Assembly (NCBI GenBank): GCA_013400975.1
Contig: WBMZ01009466.1
Location: 1 to 64,000, forward strand
DNA length: 64,000 nucleotides
From: Atrichornis clamosus
Taxonomy: Eukaryota > Chordata > Aves > Passeriformes > Menuridae
Direction of reading: 5' to 3'
The notes below the pieces were generated by a model. The model saw only the letters and a list, made by a program, of their open reading frames with translations. It did not search any database and was not told the origin of the DNA. Made by a program: the position numbers and the translations under genes. Shown here piece after piece: positions 1-13,400 of the stretch; position 1 is the first letter of the stretch; each line of letters begins with the position of its first letter.

Positions 1-2339
1 AACACAAACCCACCACACTGGTTCTCTGACCATCTCCAGTACCTGAAAGTATTGAATATGTCCAGCAGTAGATAGCTTCTTCTGGGTGTATTTTCATGGC
101 TTTCTGCACTTCAAGTCTGACATTCATGGGAGAGAAGAGGAAACATTCCAGTAATCATAGTACTGTACTCAGCCATGGAGAAAGGCTGATGTGATGCAGG
201 TGAAATTGCTTCAGTCCTTCTGGATAGGTTTTGTGCCCAGGTGGTTCAGAAGAGAGATGTTTTCAATGTTGGGAGATACAGATATGTGACATATATTAAA
301 GAACATTTCTCAGTGTCTCAGACTTGGAAAAGAGCTGGTGCTTCATGATTCTCAGAAACATTGGAAAATTTTCCTTTGTGATTTGCCTAAGTTTAGTTTA
401 TTTTAGTATACCACTGGTTAGAAAAAATGGCTGCCTTTCCCTTTTATGGGCAATATTTTGTATTGACAGACTGATTTTTGTAAGAGTTAATTTTGTTTAC
501 ATTTCAGGTGGATTTAATCAAGAGGAATTTTTCTAACTATCATGACTTTAAATTTTAGGAGATGAATTAGCTAATAATGTTCAACTTCTAAAGTGGAAAG
601 GTTATTGCCATTGCTCTGCTTGCAAGAATAAAGAGTTATTTACCTTATGAGGAAAAACAGAAGACAAAGGATACTTGCATTTGTTTTTATCTGACTGATT
701 ATGTTGCACTAGAATTTTTCCCTTGGGCTATTTTGCTATGGGCATTATTATTATTGCTGATTTTTATTACTCTGTACCTTCTCCTTTCTTTCACTCATGC
801 CTAAACAGGTAGTTTGTGTCTTAAAAACACTCTGTAAATATAAACCTTGTCGAACTAAAACTTCTCATTGAGATTCATCTAATGTTTCCTGTGAATATTA
901 GGGTGTAGAACACCACCAGATTGCGTTCTGACTGCAGACAAAGCAGAGCATGACTTTTGCAGGATGCAGTATAGTGGGAAAGGACATGTCTACATACACA
1001 GTAGTGCGTTTCAGGTGTTGCATATGTAAAATGTAATGTTAGCACATACAATTCCAACTGCCATAGATTTTAACATCTTCCCATTTTTAAAAAGAATGTT
1101 CAGTTCTGTTTGCTTGCATTTTAATTCTTTCTTTCTGTTTTTTATGTGCTTTCTTATTCCATGGAGATGTAGCACAGCTATACTGCATAAACAAAGACAA
1201 GAAAAACAATTGATAGAAACCTCTCTTTGATTCTGGATATAATTATTCCTTGCACATGGAAAGAGAATAGAAATTTAAAAAAAATATTTTTACTTGTAAC
1301 TTTCACATTTTGTAGAAAAGGCTTCATAACTAGTTTCCCAGAACTCTGTGAAGCCCCTGCTGCTACTTGCTTGTACAAGTAATGCCACGTATGAAGACAC
1401 AGTCTTAGAGGTATCCCAAACTGTGCAACATGATGGCCTGGTGTTCTGTAAGGCTGGGGCCATTTAAGACTGTTTATCCACCTTTACCTTCAGAAGTTTC
1501 TGTTTTACATAAAACTCTTCTGTTGCGTGTGGCATGACTAGATGCCTTGGAATTTAAATTGGATTCTATAGACTTTGTGTAATTGAAGGCTGTTGAGTTA
1601 TTGTGATGAAGCATTTGTTGGTTTAGGTAAGGAAATTCTGGTTCCTGTATCAGTGGAATGTTGGTTTCTGCAGTGTATTACACTAGAACTGTGTGTTAAC
1701 TTATATCCAGATGAATTTATTTTTTGGTTTTATGAAGGCACAAAAGGTTTTGCCCTTTAAGGCTTTCCTGGAAGCTCAAGAATCTCACTTTATTAGAAAC
1801 ATAATACTGTATGTAAACCAGTCAATGTGGTTGCTGGACACCCACTTGTAGGAAACAAGGCCAGAGCCATGAGAGATGCTGTGAGATATGTGATGAAGGG
1901 ATTTCCATGACATATGCCATGAGATGCGCAGCTTAAGAGTTTCCGTGGGCATGGTGGCGTGTGGAGGCGTTGGTAAGTTGTCAGGCAGAGATCAGACAAT
2001 CCCAGGTGTCACAGTCCTATTTCAATCTGTGCAAGGCCTGTCACTCTGCCTCTCTCTATCCCTCACTTACATGTAAATTGGCTGCCTCCCCTCCCCGTTT
2101 ATGATGGCTATAACAGAATATTTAGCTACAGGCTCACCTGCACTTCTTCCAAAATTATGAACTGACATTTGAAATACTCCATAGCAAAGGATGACAGTAT
2201 GATCACCTTACAGAAAAGTCGATGGCTTGTTCCTCTCCCCTCCCCAAAGCAGGGACACCTCTCTGGCAAGATTTGTGCCTTCAGCTACACTGGAGTAAAC
2301 TTAAGAACACTTGTATGTAGTGCTATATACATTTATATT
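1..2339. other. AT-rich non-coding stretch, no gene seen
   Basis: No exon, RNA gene or intact repeat is recognisable here. Open frames are under 70 codons and lack family resemblance. Most of the block is AT-rich. A moderately GC-richer segment lies at about 1800-2130, with a C-rich run near 2085-2098; it could be the upstream part of the suspected old LTR that follows, but nothing in it proves that. Confidence 0.6.
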
Positions 2340-2830
2340 TTGCAGGTCTAGTGAATTTATCACCAGCAATCTAAAAGAAATTGTTATCTGTTGCTCCAAT
2401 AAACCACATTATTGGTGAATCTGTGTTCATGAAAGTTCTTACTGAACTCGACCAGATTTACAGTGCTGAAACGGTTAACTGCGGTATTGGTGATTCTGTG
2501 ATCAAAATCAAGGCTAAACTTATGGTGTAACCCGTACTACTGGTGCTTCTGGGAATGTGACAAGACTTACAGTGCCAAATTGGTTATAATCCGGAGTTAA
2601 TCCTAGCTGCACCTGGTTCCTCTGCTCTCTGAGGACCAGATGAAAAGCAAGGGGATTGATCTTCTCTCAAATTGTTGTACTCTTAATGCACCACCACTGC
2701 AATAATTTGGTAAGAAATAATTTAACTTCACAGTTTCTTTGCAGTAGTTTTTAACCTTCAATTAAAATCTTCAATAAAGGTACTATTTTTATGTTTTTAT
2801 ATAAAGATTATCTACCCACACAGGAAATCA
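2340..2830 (+). repeat. Suspected old LTR/leader-like repeat with diverged internal duplication
   Basis: Two diverged copies of a roughly 109-bp unit are visible. TTACAGTGCTGAAACGGTTA near 2459 is matched by TTACAGTGCCAAATTGGTTA near 2568, and both are preceded by an ATTGGTGAATCTGTG / CTGGTGCTTCTGGGA type block. Polyadenylation-signal-like AATAAA motifs occur near 2398 and 2773, consistent with LTR R/U5 sequence read on the + strand. I could not find TG...CA ends with a target-site duplication, and no gag/pol reading frame follows. The LTR reading is inference from composition, poly(A) signals and a general resemblance to avian ERV leader regions. It could equally be some other interspersed repeat. 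Confidence 0.3.
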
Positions 2831-3289
2831 GCTTTTTATCTCTCAACTGATTTTAAGGTCTTCTAAGTTTGCATCTGTTGGTGCTCATCAGTTACTATTC
2901 AAATAAATAGCTACTTTTCTTAAAAGACTGTGATGGTCAAGAGTTTCACTATCCTGACTACTGCCAGAGCAAAAAGGGAGCATAAAATCAGAGGATCTGA
3001 GTTCTGACAGTACAAAGCAATTGAATAAATTCTGCTCCTATGTACCTAGATTAATGAAGAATGAGGACAGTAAAGACCAGTACATCATCAGTTAGATCTC
3101 CATATATCATAGCATGTTAACTTCCACAGCATTTTAGTGCCTGTAGTGAGTTCCATATTCTATTAAGAAAGCAGCTGGTCTTGATCTGAGGATGACAATC
3201 TTTGGAAAAAATGTAATTACATTTTTAAGTATGGTAACTTGGTACCAGTACACACGTGGGTGAATAAAGAATGGCTATCATTACTCAAG
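2831..3289. other. Non-coding stretch, nothing recognised
   Basis: AT-rich sequence between the suspected old LTR and the CR1 fragment. No gene or repeat could be supported. Confidence 0.5.
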
Positions 3290-4418
3290 TGTAGGCAGGA
3301 AATACACAGTAGGTGGAAGCAGGGTCATGGAATCAATATAGAGAAGTTGTCAGAATAAGTTGAAATGAGACAAGGAAGGACAATGCACATCCGGAATTAA
3401 ATCTGTCTAAGGATGTCAAGAACAACAAGAAGAGCTTCAAATACATTAATATCAAAAGGAAAACAAAGGATAATGTGGGCCCATCGCTAAAGGTACGGGA
3501 GACCCTGGTAGCAGAGGACACAGAGAAGGCAGTGTTACTGAGCTCCTTTACTTTGGTCTTCAATGGCAAGACCAGTCCTCAGGGATCTCTGACCCAGGAG
3601 AGCAGTGGAATGGAATCTTGGAAGGATGACCTTCCCTTGGTCAAGCAGGATTGGATTAGAGAAAACCCAGGTATGCTAGACATCCACAAGTTCATAGGCC
3701 CTGATGAAATGCATCCATGAATGCTAAGAGGGCTGGTGGACACCATACCCAGGCTGCTCATGATCATCTTTGAGAGGTTGGGGTGATGATGAGAAGTACC
3801 TGAGGACTAGAAGAGAGCAAATGTCACCCTGGTCTTCAGAAAGGACAAGTATGAGGACCCAGAGAACTACTGGCCAGTCAGTTTCACCTCAATCCCTGGA
3901 AAGCTGATGGAGTGCCTCATTTGAAGGCCATCTCTATCCATGTGAGAGACAAGAAGGTAATCAAGAGTAGTCAACATGGATTCACTAAAGGTAAATCTTG
4001 CTTGACTAACCCAGCAACATGTTGCCCAATTCCTGGCTATAGTTAAGGTCAGGTTGGATGGGGCTCTGAGCAACCTAGTCTAGTTCATGTCCTTGCTCTT
4101 TGCAAGGGAATTGGACTAGATGATATTTAAAGGTCCCTTCCAACCCAAATGATTCTATGATTCTATGATTAACTTGATTGCCTTCTCCGATGAAAAAACT
4201 GCCTGGATGGATGAGTGGAGAGCAGTGGATATTGTCTACCTCAACTTCAGCAAGACTTTCAACACTGTCTCTCGTGACCCTCATAGACAAACTTAGGAAG
4301 TGTGGACTGGGTCAGTGGACAGTGAGGCTGACCGAGAACTGGATGAATAGCAAATCCCAGAGGGTCACAATCAGTGGCACAGAGTCTAGTTGAAGACCTG
4401 TCACTAGTGTCCCAATTG
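3290..4418 (+). mobile_element. CR1 LINE, partial ORF2 (reverse transcriptase), degraded and interrupted
   Basis: Conceptual translation of the + strand gives characteristic CR1 ORF2 segments with frameshifts and stops. Before the break these include VGPSLKVRETLVAEDTEKA, DLPLVKQDWIRENPGMLDIHK, a GPDEMHP motif, and an IIFERLG...EVPED...KRANVT...ENYWPVSFTSIPGKLMECLI region. After the break comes the RT segment AVDIVYLNFSKTFNTVS, then sequence matching the family's ENWLNGRSQRV...GTESSW...VTSGVPQ region. These are the linker and the N-terminal palm/fingers of the CR1 reverse transcriptase. The copy starts inside ORF2 and stops around the SGVPQ-equivalent position (about 4418), so the catalytic ADD box and the 3' UTR are absent. 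Positions 4011-4170 are a later CR1 insertion. Several in-frame stops make it a dead fossil. Both ends are approximate. Confidence 0.9.
4011..4170 (+). mobile_element. CR1 LINE 3' end, 5'-truncated, nested inside the older CR1
   Basis: The segment reads as a CR1 3' terminus: GGTTGGATGGGGCTCTGAGC, then TTGGACTAGATGAT, then GGTCCCTTCCAACCCAAAT, ending in two to three ATTCTATG units. It breaks the surrounding CR1 RT frame exactly at the sequence encoding ...CLTN|LIAF. The host reading resumes at 4171, and AAC (or TAAC) is present on both sides, a 3-4 bp target duplication. CR1 insertions commonly show very short or no duplications. Same orientation as the host. The 5' break within the 3' UTR is typical of truncated reverse transcription. 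Confidence 0.9.
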
Positions 4419-7400
4419 ATTTTTTTTAAGAAAGAAGACTAGTATTAGGCTGGAAAGTTGGTTTCATACCATTGAAACTTTTTTTATTTCAAGGAAAATT
4501 CTCGTTGCTTCACACCACTCAGCCAAAATTGTCTCTTTCTGATCTGTAGAAGTTCATGTGTCCGTGCACATGATACACAATCTTCAGGCATAACTCTTGT
4601 CTGTTTTATTCTCTTCCTGCACTGAAATAGGAGTGTGCATACTGCCCTTCTTGCAAGGTTATCATTTTGTCTTCTCTCTTCCTGGTAAAGAAGGGAGTTC
4701 TTATGCTTTTTGTTAGTTCTGAAGCAACAGATGTGCTTTAATGCCCCAATACTGAAATGTCTGGTCAGGCAGACAGGTGCAGGTTTTCTTGCTTTGGTTG
4801 TGCAGAATATCAACCAAACTGAATCCTGCATTTCTTCTCACTGTTCTCTGGTCCTGCACTTTTTGACACTCTGCCCTTTGGACTGACCAGGATGTTCCCC
4901 TCCTTAAGACTCTGAAATAACTGGAAAGATTCTCTCTACTCTGAACTCTTTATAAACCTGACGTGGCTCCCTAAGCAGCTGCTTTTCTGTTACAAGTTGA
5001 TTTTTTGTTTGTTTTGCTGCATAAACATTCAGAAAATCCAGGATGTTTAAATCTGTAAAATATAGCCGTTTTCCATTAGCAATACTTCTTTTTGGAAGTG
5101 TTTTCATTTGCCTTATTAATTATCTACTAATACTCCAGAAAATAGAAAATACTAGAGTCTATTGTGATTTATATTTCCTTTGCTCTAGTTTGTTAACAAG
5201 TTTTGCCATCAAAATGGTGGGATAGAAAAGCATGATCTTCTAGGATCAGGGCTTCCAAGCTTCTGCAAGATTTTTTGGTTTCCTAAGTGAAATGTGAAGT
5301 ACCCATAATTTATCTGCTTTAAATTCATTGCAGTTTGACTTTTTTTATTCCTTTGAGTCCCTCAGGATGTAGTAGTTGTAGCTATAATTCAGCATTTTAA
5401 TAAAAAAAAAGGAGAGGCTGGCTGGGGATAGTGGAAAGAAAGCTGGTTAGCCAGATATACTATATCACTGAATATCTTTCCTTATTTCAGATATGTTTTG
5501 GTTTTTGTTTTTCCCCTGCTTAACATCAGTGTGGCTGTGCTCATGGTTCTTCATGATGCTCTTACATTTTAATATTCTGGTGCTGCATGTTTAATATAAT
5601 ATTATTTAAGACTGTTAATCAAACTCAGCTGTTTTTGGCATATGTGGGAGGCAGGAAAACATACAATAGAAAAAAGGATTCAGGTTGTTCAAAGGAAAAG
5701 TACTGTGAGTGTAAACAGTGTTATCTTCTGGCAGTCCCCAGAATGCTCCCAACTCCCTCATTCACATGAGCAGCCAGTAGTGTAATTTTAAAAGATGCTT
5801 TCTTTTTCCCCTGACAAAAATCTACCTTTTTTTTTTTCCAAAGGTATTTTTCTCATCAGACCAATTGATTCATGTTCACTCACACAAAATTACTCCTGAA
5901 TGAATGTGAAACAGGGAACATTTAGGAAGTAGCCATATCTTATATCCTTCATAAGTTGCTCAGACCTTCTAACCTAGAGATTTGTTTTACTTTATTTCAC
6001 CTGTTCCAAGCGATTGATAAAAGATACTCTGTCAAACTTGTAAAAGGGAGAGAGATTCCAGGTTTAAGATACATGAATGACACTGTTCGGTTTATTTAAT
6101 ATTTAGTATATCTCCTATTTATGAGTCATTATTTTAAATTAGACTGAAATCAATGTTTCTAAGTTCAGGGTGAATTCAGAGTTTATTTGAGTTATCACAA
6201 ATATATTACTGGATTTTTTTTTAATTTATTGTCAAAAGTATAAAATTTTGCAGAGATTGGGAGGAAAATAAAAACTGAACAGAAAAAAATTTCTTCTGAA
6301 ATGAGAGCAATAGGCCTGGCAACCATGGACTTCTGATTATTTACTGCAGACACTCTTCTACAATCGTGGAGCTCCATTTTAGTAGTAATTTCAATGTATA
6401 TCCACCAGAATGACTGAAGGGCTGTTTTCAGTTTTTATATTTTTAGTCTGCCTGATGTTTTCAGCAAATTTTTACAAAATTGGATTATTCATCTAATGTC
6501 CACCTTGTATGAGCACCAACATCATGTCAATCCTTTCCCCATTGTCCAAAGGAATAGTAATTCTGAAACATGATGTCCCTACACAAAACAGGAGGTGGAT
6601 TAAAAGACTGATGACTAAATAAATCATATAAAATCAAATTGTGAATGTAGAGAGAAACATGAATGGCTAGAGAAGACACTCTGAGCCAACACCTGTTCAT
6701 GTTTAATAGACGGTGCTTTTAAAATGGCTCTTCCTTGGTTTTCAGTATCAATTTCCATATGTTGCCCTATATTCTCACTCTTACCACCTGTATTACTTAG
6801 GACTCTATCAGAAATGAGAGTTTGGATCCTACTGGTGAGGCATAGCTCTCCATCCAGCAAGGAGATACTTTGTGTATGAAATTTTCCCACATTTGCATAT
6901 ATTGCATTTATTGTCCTGTGACAATTGCAAAGGAAAGTGTTCTATTGAATCTTCCAGAGCTCTTTTTCTGGTTTAACAACATAATTTTTCAGATTTTAAA
7001 CTCCTAAAGTACTTGGAGTATGGGTTAATTTTTCAAATTAACAAATTATAAAATATGAATATGAAATCTATTATCTAATTATTAATACATTATTTTATGG
7101 TGTTGGAACAAAAATGGACCAAACCAACTCTCTCTCTATCTTTTCAGACAACTGGATGTATAAGGAGAGTATAACTTTTTTGAAGAGATGAGTGCCTGTT
7201 TGAAACTAGATCCCAGTTGCAGTTATCCTCATTGCCTGTGGAAATATCATGTGTGAGTGCTTCAAATATCTGCATATATAAAGATATCCCTCATCTGCTG
7301 CCTCTGTTCCATTGGGTCAGGAAATCAGACTGCTTTGATCTCAGTGGCGTTAATCATTAAGATAGTTTTCGTACCAGCTTCTATGTCTGAGTAAAGATCT

Positions 7401-10400
7401 CTTTGAGAAGCAGTGGCCCTTTCAGGGAATCGGCCATTGCTTTGGAGTCTTGGGAGCATATGTCAGGATCCTGGGCTCCTTATTCACACTCTGTTAGGTC
7501 TGCCTTGATCTATCTCTCACCCACCACTTTTTCCCATTGATTCCTCCTGAGAAATGGTGGTGTCTATCACTTGTAACCTCTCTTCAAACTGCTTACAAAA
7601 CTGACAGACTTTCTTCCCTCCTAAAGAGAGACTTGTCTGTAAATTTGTCTCTGTCTTTTTGTGGCCTAATGAAATCTTTCAAATCCTCTTTAGAATCTTC
7701 TCTGTGAGTTTGTTGAAGGTATTAAGCTCAGGATTCAGAAGATAATTTCTTTAAGCTCTAGGGACCTGAAGCTATCCTGACTTTATTTAGGTATTTTATT
7801 TTCTGTTCTTTTTCTAGCTGTTGTCACAGCCAGGCTGAAGCTCTCAGCTAGGTTTTGGTCTCAAAAGACATATCTACTCTGTATGCCTTCCTCCCCCCTC
7901 CAGCATATGCACAGTTTTAACAACAAAGTAGAATTAGAGATTGAAAATGTAATCTAGTTTACTTTTCTATAAATCACAGGCTTGTCATTGAACCATCCCC
8001 GCCTTTTGTTTTATTAAAATGTAAGGTGCCCATGAAGAATGTTTTTTGTGTACTGGCACTCCTAGAGGTGTGGGTTATTTACAGAGGCATTGGATCATAC
8101 CCTGAAACTTGGCCACTGGCTCAACTTTCCCTTTGTCCTGGTCAGCAGAAGTTCCTAGTTACCAAGGTCTGGGAAGAGAATAGACTTATTTTTCATGGAA
8201 CAAACTAAGTGCATTGTTGATTTTAAAATCCTCTAAAGTCATGTGAATGACTACTTTGATATCTCTATTGTCTTGTGTAACTCTATATCCTCTTTAGCAT
8301 GGAAAAAGTGTATTTTTTGCTTAGTGAATTATTACTTCTGTATGATTTTACCCTACTTGTCAGTCTTGAAAAGCAAGGTAACATAAGCAAAAACTAGAAT
8401 TTAAAACCAGAAAATGTTTAATGCTGATATAAATCATTTAGATTAGCAAACATCTGGACAATTCTGATCTTAAAAATTGGAAGAGACATATACTGAGTGT
8501 GCCTTTTAGCTCCTTTTCTGCAAAGATCACCTGATAGAATATTAACTAATAAGGTGGTCATCCTCCCAAATATTCAACATGTAGCTTATTTATAGGAATT
8601 TTAAAATTGAAAGCCATAAATAATGTAACGATTATCAAAAATATGAAATATAAGTTCAGCTAAAATTTCAGCTATTGTAAGTCCAAGACAGGTATAAGTC
8701 CTGTTGCAATACAGTAAATAGTCAGAAAGCTCAGATTCAAATTTTACAAGGACTAAAAAGAGAAATATGCTGAAACAAGAGCTGGAAGTTTACGGTGAAG
8801 TCTTGAGGTTTATCAATTATTAATACAGCGTACGAGCAATGAAGAGTTCATAAGGAAACTATAAACTTTTTTTCCAGCTGGAGATTCCTTGGTGTGAGCT
8901 GCTGGTGAATCTCTAAATATTACTGATGCTTGGAATGAGGAATGTGCTATAACACTGAGAAGTACCACTGGGACAAAAAAACGTAGCTTGGAAAGGCTTT
9001 TGCTGTAAGTGCTGTTTCTGATCTAGTGTATGTTACTGCTTGGGTCCAGGAGGACAGTGAGCACTGGAGATCACACAAGCATAAACAAACCACATGTTAT
9101 TATGTCTAGCACTCTGCTTGCTTGATTTCTTTTTTTTTTTTTTCATCTGTCTCTCCTAGACCTCCACAAAATTCCAAACAGACAGAATTAAAAATGAATG
9201 CTAAAACTGTGAAACAAATACAGATGATAGATATCTAGCTCATGTATTGTAATAACTTTTCAAGACTTTTTCCTTATTCATAGAATAAATATTTTCCAAA
9301 AATACAAGAGTCAGAAGAAAAATTTAATGTGAGGAACAACAGTTCAATTAACACCACGAGAGAAAATGATTAATGCAATTTTATGAAATCAGTTTCAGGT
9401 GGGCTACAGAAAAGAAACAGAACATTATTACCTGAACTGATTTTTATTTAAAAAGTTACCTGGAAGGGTTAGTCAGTTCTTTGAGTGTCCATTGTCTTTT
9501 CAGACAATAACAGAAAAATAATATAAATTTTATGAATGAAATTACTATTACGTTCTTTTTGTTTTCTCCTCTCTCAAAGACTAACTTTATATATCAGTCT
9601 TTCATATGTATAAAAAATTCTAATGCTTATTACATTAATAAATCTATGAATTCACTGCCTCCCTGCTCCAAAATAAACCAGACTTTTTAATACTTATTAT
9701 TTTCTAGGTATTTTCAATGGAATTCCAACGGTAGAATAAACTGAGTACTTAGTATAAAAGCCTTTCTTGAGAAGAGATTTCCATATTTTCAGTGTGTATT
9801 GGGACACCTTGTTTTACTGAGTTTTTTATTTCTGAAGGTAATTTCACAAAACAAATACTACTTCTATTTATCAATTTCCAGGGAATGCACCATGCATTGA
9901 AAAGCTAGGGTCTCCTGACCTGTCAGGTTACACAAAAACTGCTGCAGAGACTGGAAGATGAGAGCAGCAGTATTAGTCAAATTGTGAAGCAAAGGGTCAT
10001 TAAAGAAATAATTTACAGAAATGGGCATCTCTATTCTATTACCCACAAATTGTTGCCAGGCACTCAACAGCTCTCTGTGAAAAGAAGGAAGAGTACACAC
10101 AGAGATTTTTTAGGAAAAATTAGTCTTTTGTTCTTTAACAAAATTAGGTAAACCAAAGAGGTTGTGTTGTTTAAGATGAAAGACATACCAACCTTTCTTT
10201 TTTGTCCCATAATAAATTCTTTCCATGAGCCAATAATTTTGCAAAATATCCCATTTTAGGAGACAATCTGTCTACATTTTCACCCAATGTGCTCTGTCCA
10301 TTACCTGTAAAGATTAATCTTACATAGTTTTGATGCATGCTATGTTATAACTTTTGTTGTAGGGGAAAATATATTTAAATAAATGTAAGTACATTTAGAT

Positions 10401-13400
10401 TTTTGAATATGGTTAGTCTTTTACCACTTTTCAAGCCACATTAATTCCTTCTCTTAAGAGGTGAACAAAAAGTTTAGATATGACCTATGCTCTGCTGAAT
10501 GCCATGAAGAAAGCTGTGGCCATGGTTCAACTTAATGAAACTAAAATACGTATAATATGTTAGATCCTGTTAAAAATTTACTTAAGCCTGGTGTCTGATT
10601 TTTGATATGTAGTTACAAAATGTTTTTTTATATTTTTTTATACTTGCATTCTTTTTGCTTTTTCTGACGGTACAGTACAATGGCAACTCTATTTTGAATA
10701 TCTTTTAAATAAAATCACCAATCAGGGAAATTTACAGGAATAACTTCACTAACCTGGGAAAAACAAATGGAGCAAAGCGCTGAATCTTGTACCCAGTTTT
10801 GTATGTAAGCAAATAAAAGAGCCTGTTTATATATGTGGAAAGTTTGGTCGATTCTGCAAGTGTCTAGCAATGGTTGTTTCCAGCTATCATCTGTTTCCAG
10901 ATAACACATGCTCAGATAACTTTTACCAGATGATATTCACTGAGCTTACAGGAAGTTTATCCTGGATCCACAGGCTTTAAGACTTTTGCAGTGCAAGAAA
11001 TACATATGTGAAGAAAGCTCATAAGTCATAACAGCAGAGGAAGGAAGAATTTCTGAGGTTTTCTATTTTTTTAAGCATCAGTTTTGTCACAGATCATCAG
11101 ACTTAAGGTTTTCTCAGAAAAATGCATGTGTGAGCATCATGCAGTGTGTACTTGGTTAATTCATTCTTTCTGGGTTATGCATATGTTCTGTGCCAGAAGC
11201 TTATTAATCTTTAGTTAGTTTGATGTGATGGGCTTGCTTGACTTGCTTCAGATAATCGTATCAGCTGGGTTGTGTATATAAAATATATATACACAGGCAC
11301 TTGAATAAACACATTAATTTACAGTTGACATTCTTAGAAAGACGTATGTACAGAAGAGCTGAAAAAAATTAACTAAATTTAGCATTTAAACATCGAGGGG
11401 CATAGTTTCATTCTCTGCCAGTTATCCTTCAATATTTCCTCAAATAACTTAGAAAGTAAAATATTCCAATAGCTTGAGAGTAGCTGGACATACTTAAATA
11501 ATGCTATGCTTATTTTGCTAAATTTTTCTGCTTGTTGTCTCTTTCTCTTACCTCCCTTGCCCTCTGATATATTTTCTGTTTCAATTTTGGTTTATTGTCA
11601 TTTACTGTTTCATTTGCTATTTCCAAACAGCATTTATCAGGAAATTCCATTTGACTCCAAAGTGACTATACTTATTCCTCCTCAAATTTATCTCAAAGTC
11701 CTTGAATCAAACTAAGTTTTTTTCAAGATTTGCTTCTTAAATTTCTAAATGTGTTTCAAGATAGTCCCAGACCTCTCCACTCTACTGAAAATAATGACAC
11801 TAAATTATTTTCTTCCCATAACGCATTTCATCAGGAGTAACAGAAATTTTTAAAAAAATTTTTTAATTGCTCTCTGAAATATAGCCTTTGGATTAAAGTC
11901 ACTACACAGAAACATGTTTAGAAACAAGTGTGTCACTTAATGCTACTGTAATATCACGGTGGACAGAACATGGCACATCTATGTTGTTTTGAAATGATTT
12001 GAAAAAATGTGAAAGATATCAGTTCCCAAAACAAGGGTATGTAGGGTTGTTAATAACAGTCTTTCTTCAGTAAGGTAAGCCAGCCAAATTCCATCAGATC
12101 TGAAAAACTGGAAACAGTTTATTTTCCTGTTGCATCTTCAGGTACAGGCATCTAATAAGTGTTTGTCTTGAATCTTGTTGAAGAAATAGATGCATGAAAG
12201 TACTCAAAGTTTCCTAACACTTTTTTTCCTTCTCTTTTCTCAGAAGAATCTCCAATATCCAACATTTACGGAGCTTTAAAATCCTTAGGTGAATTAACTT
12301 TGCCATTTAGTTTGAGTCCAAAAGTTAGGAAGAGTAGGATGAATGTACTATTTTTCCTGTAATACCATGGATTACTGTTGTAACCCATGAAATAGATCTC
12401 TGTACTTACAAAAGCTATTACAGCTTAGCATGTGTTTAATGGTCCCAGACACATTGTGATTTTCACTATTCATTTAAATCAGTTCAGGATCAGGTGTGCT
12501 CTGGGAGGAGTGTAATCTGCATTTTCATACTAATACTGTATGAATGTTAAGCAGACTTCATCCTATCTGTGCTTACCTGTTGCAATATTTTCCTTTGTGC
12601 ATCTTTTAAAATGACCATTGTGAAAGTTTATAATTGGGGTTTGTGAAAATATTAACTTGATAATGTGTAATTTCCTCCAGACCTCTTCTGAGCTCTCATA
12701 TTTGGGAGGTTTTAAATTGAACCTCTTGATATTTCTGTGCAGTGAAAATTTGTATGAATAATTTTGTTGGTCTGCAGTTTTTATTATGCCAGTATTATCT
12801 GCTTTCTTGTGCTTGGGATGTAGTGGGTTTTTCTTCAGATACTTACCTGGTTTTGCCTGATTTTCTCATATCACCTCATGTTTTTCCTTCCATGTGACAG
12901 TGTGTTTTGTTTATCTCCAGATCCCAGATGAGTTATACATATTAATATATTTGTCAAGAACATTAAAACGTCTTAATTTTGAAAAATGATTGTCTTATTG
13001 ATGTCAGTAAATGCTTCCTTCTTTGTAAGATATAGGAAAATAAAATATCTTTTTGGTTATTGTTGCTTTTTGGAAGTTCTTTCAGTGGCACTGAGGTAGA
13101 ATATTCTGTTTTTCTTTTTTTTCCCATCTATGTGACAACTCCAATAACTGCAAAATAAAGTGTTTAGAGGAAAGACCTGTTCTCAGTTGATTCTGCTGAT
13201 GATTTCTAACTATACTTTGAACACTTAGACCAGGAATAGGCCATATGACTGTTTACTTCAAAAACTTGGAGAATACATTTTCAAATGTCTATTTCTGAAT
13301 GTCAGCTGCTGGTCCAATGATGTTTAAGTTTTTCAGATAGCTACTTTGTGATCCCTATTGTGAATTGGAAACTGCAATTAGGTTGCTATTAAAGTGTTCA

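Noticed and set aside
3475..3720. 81-codon plus-strand frame as a gene
   Set aside because: It is a surviving piece of the degraded CR1 ORF2, with CR1 coding sequence continuing in other frames on both sides.
4484..4831. 115-codon minus-strand open frame
   Set aside because: No recognisable domain or splice context, and the length is within what chance gives in 64 kb of six-frame sequence.
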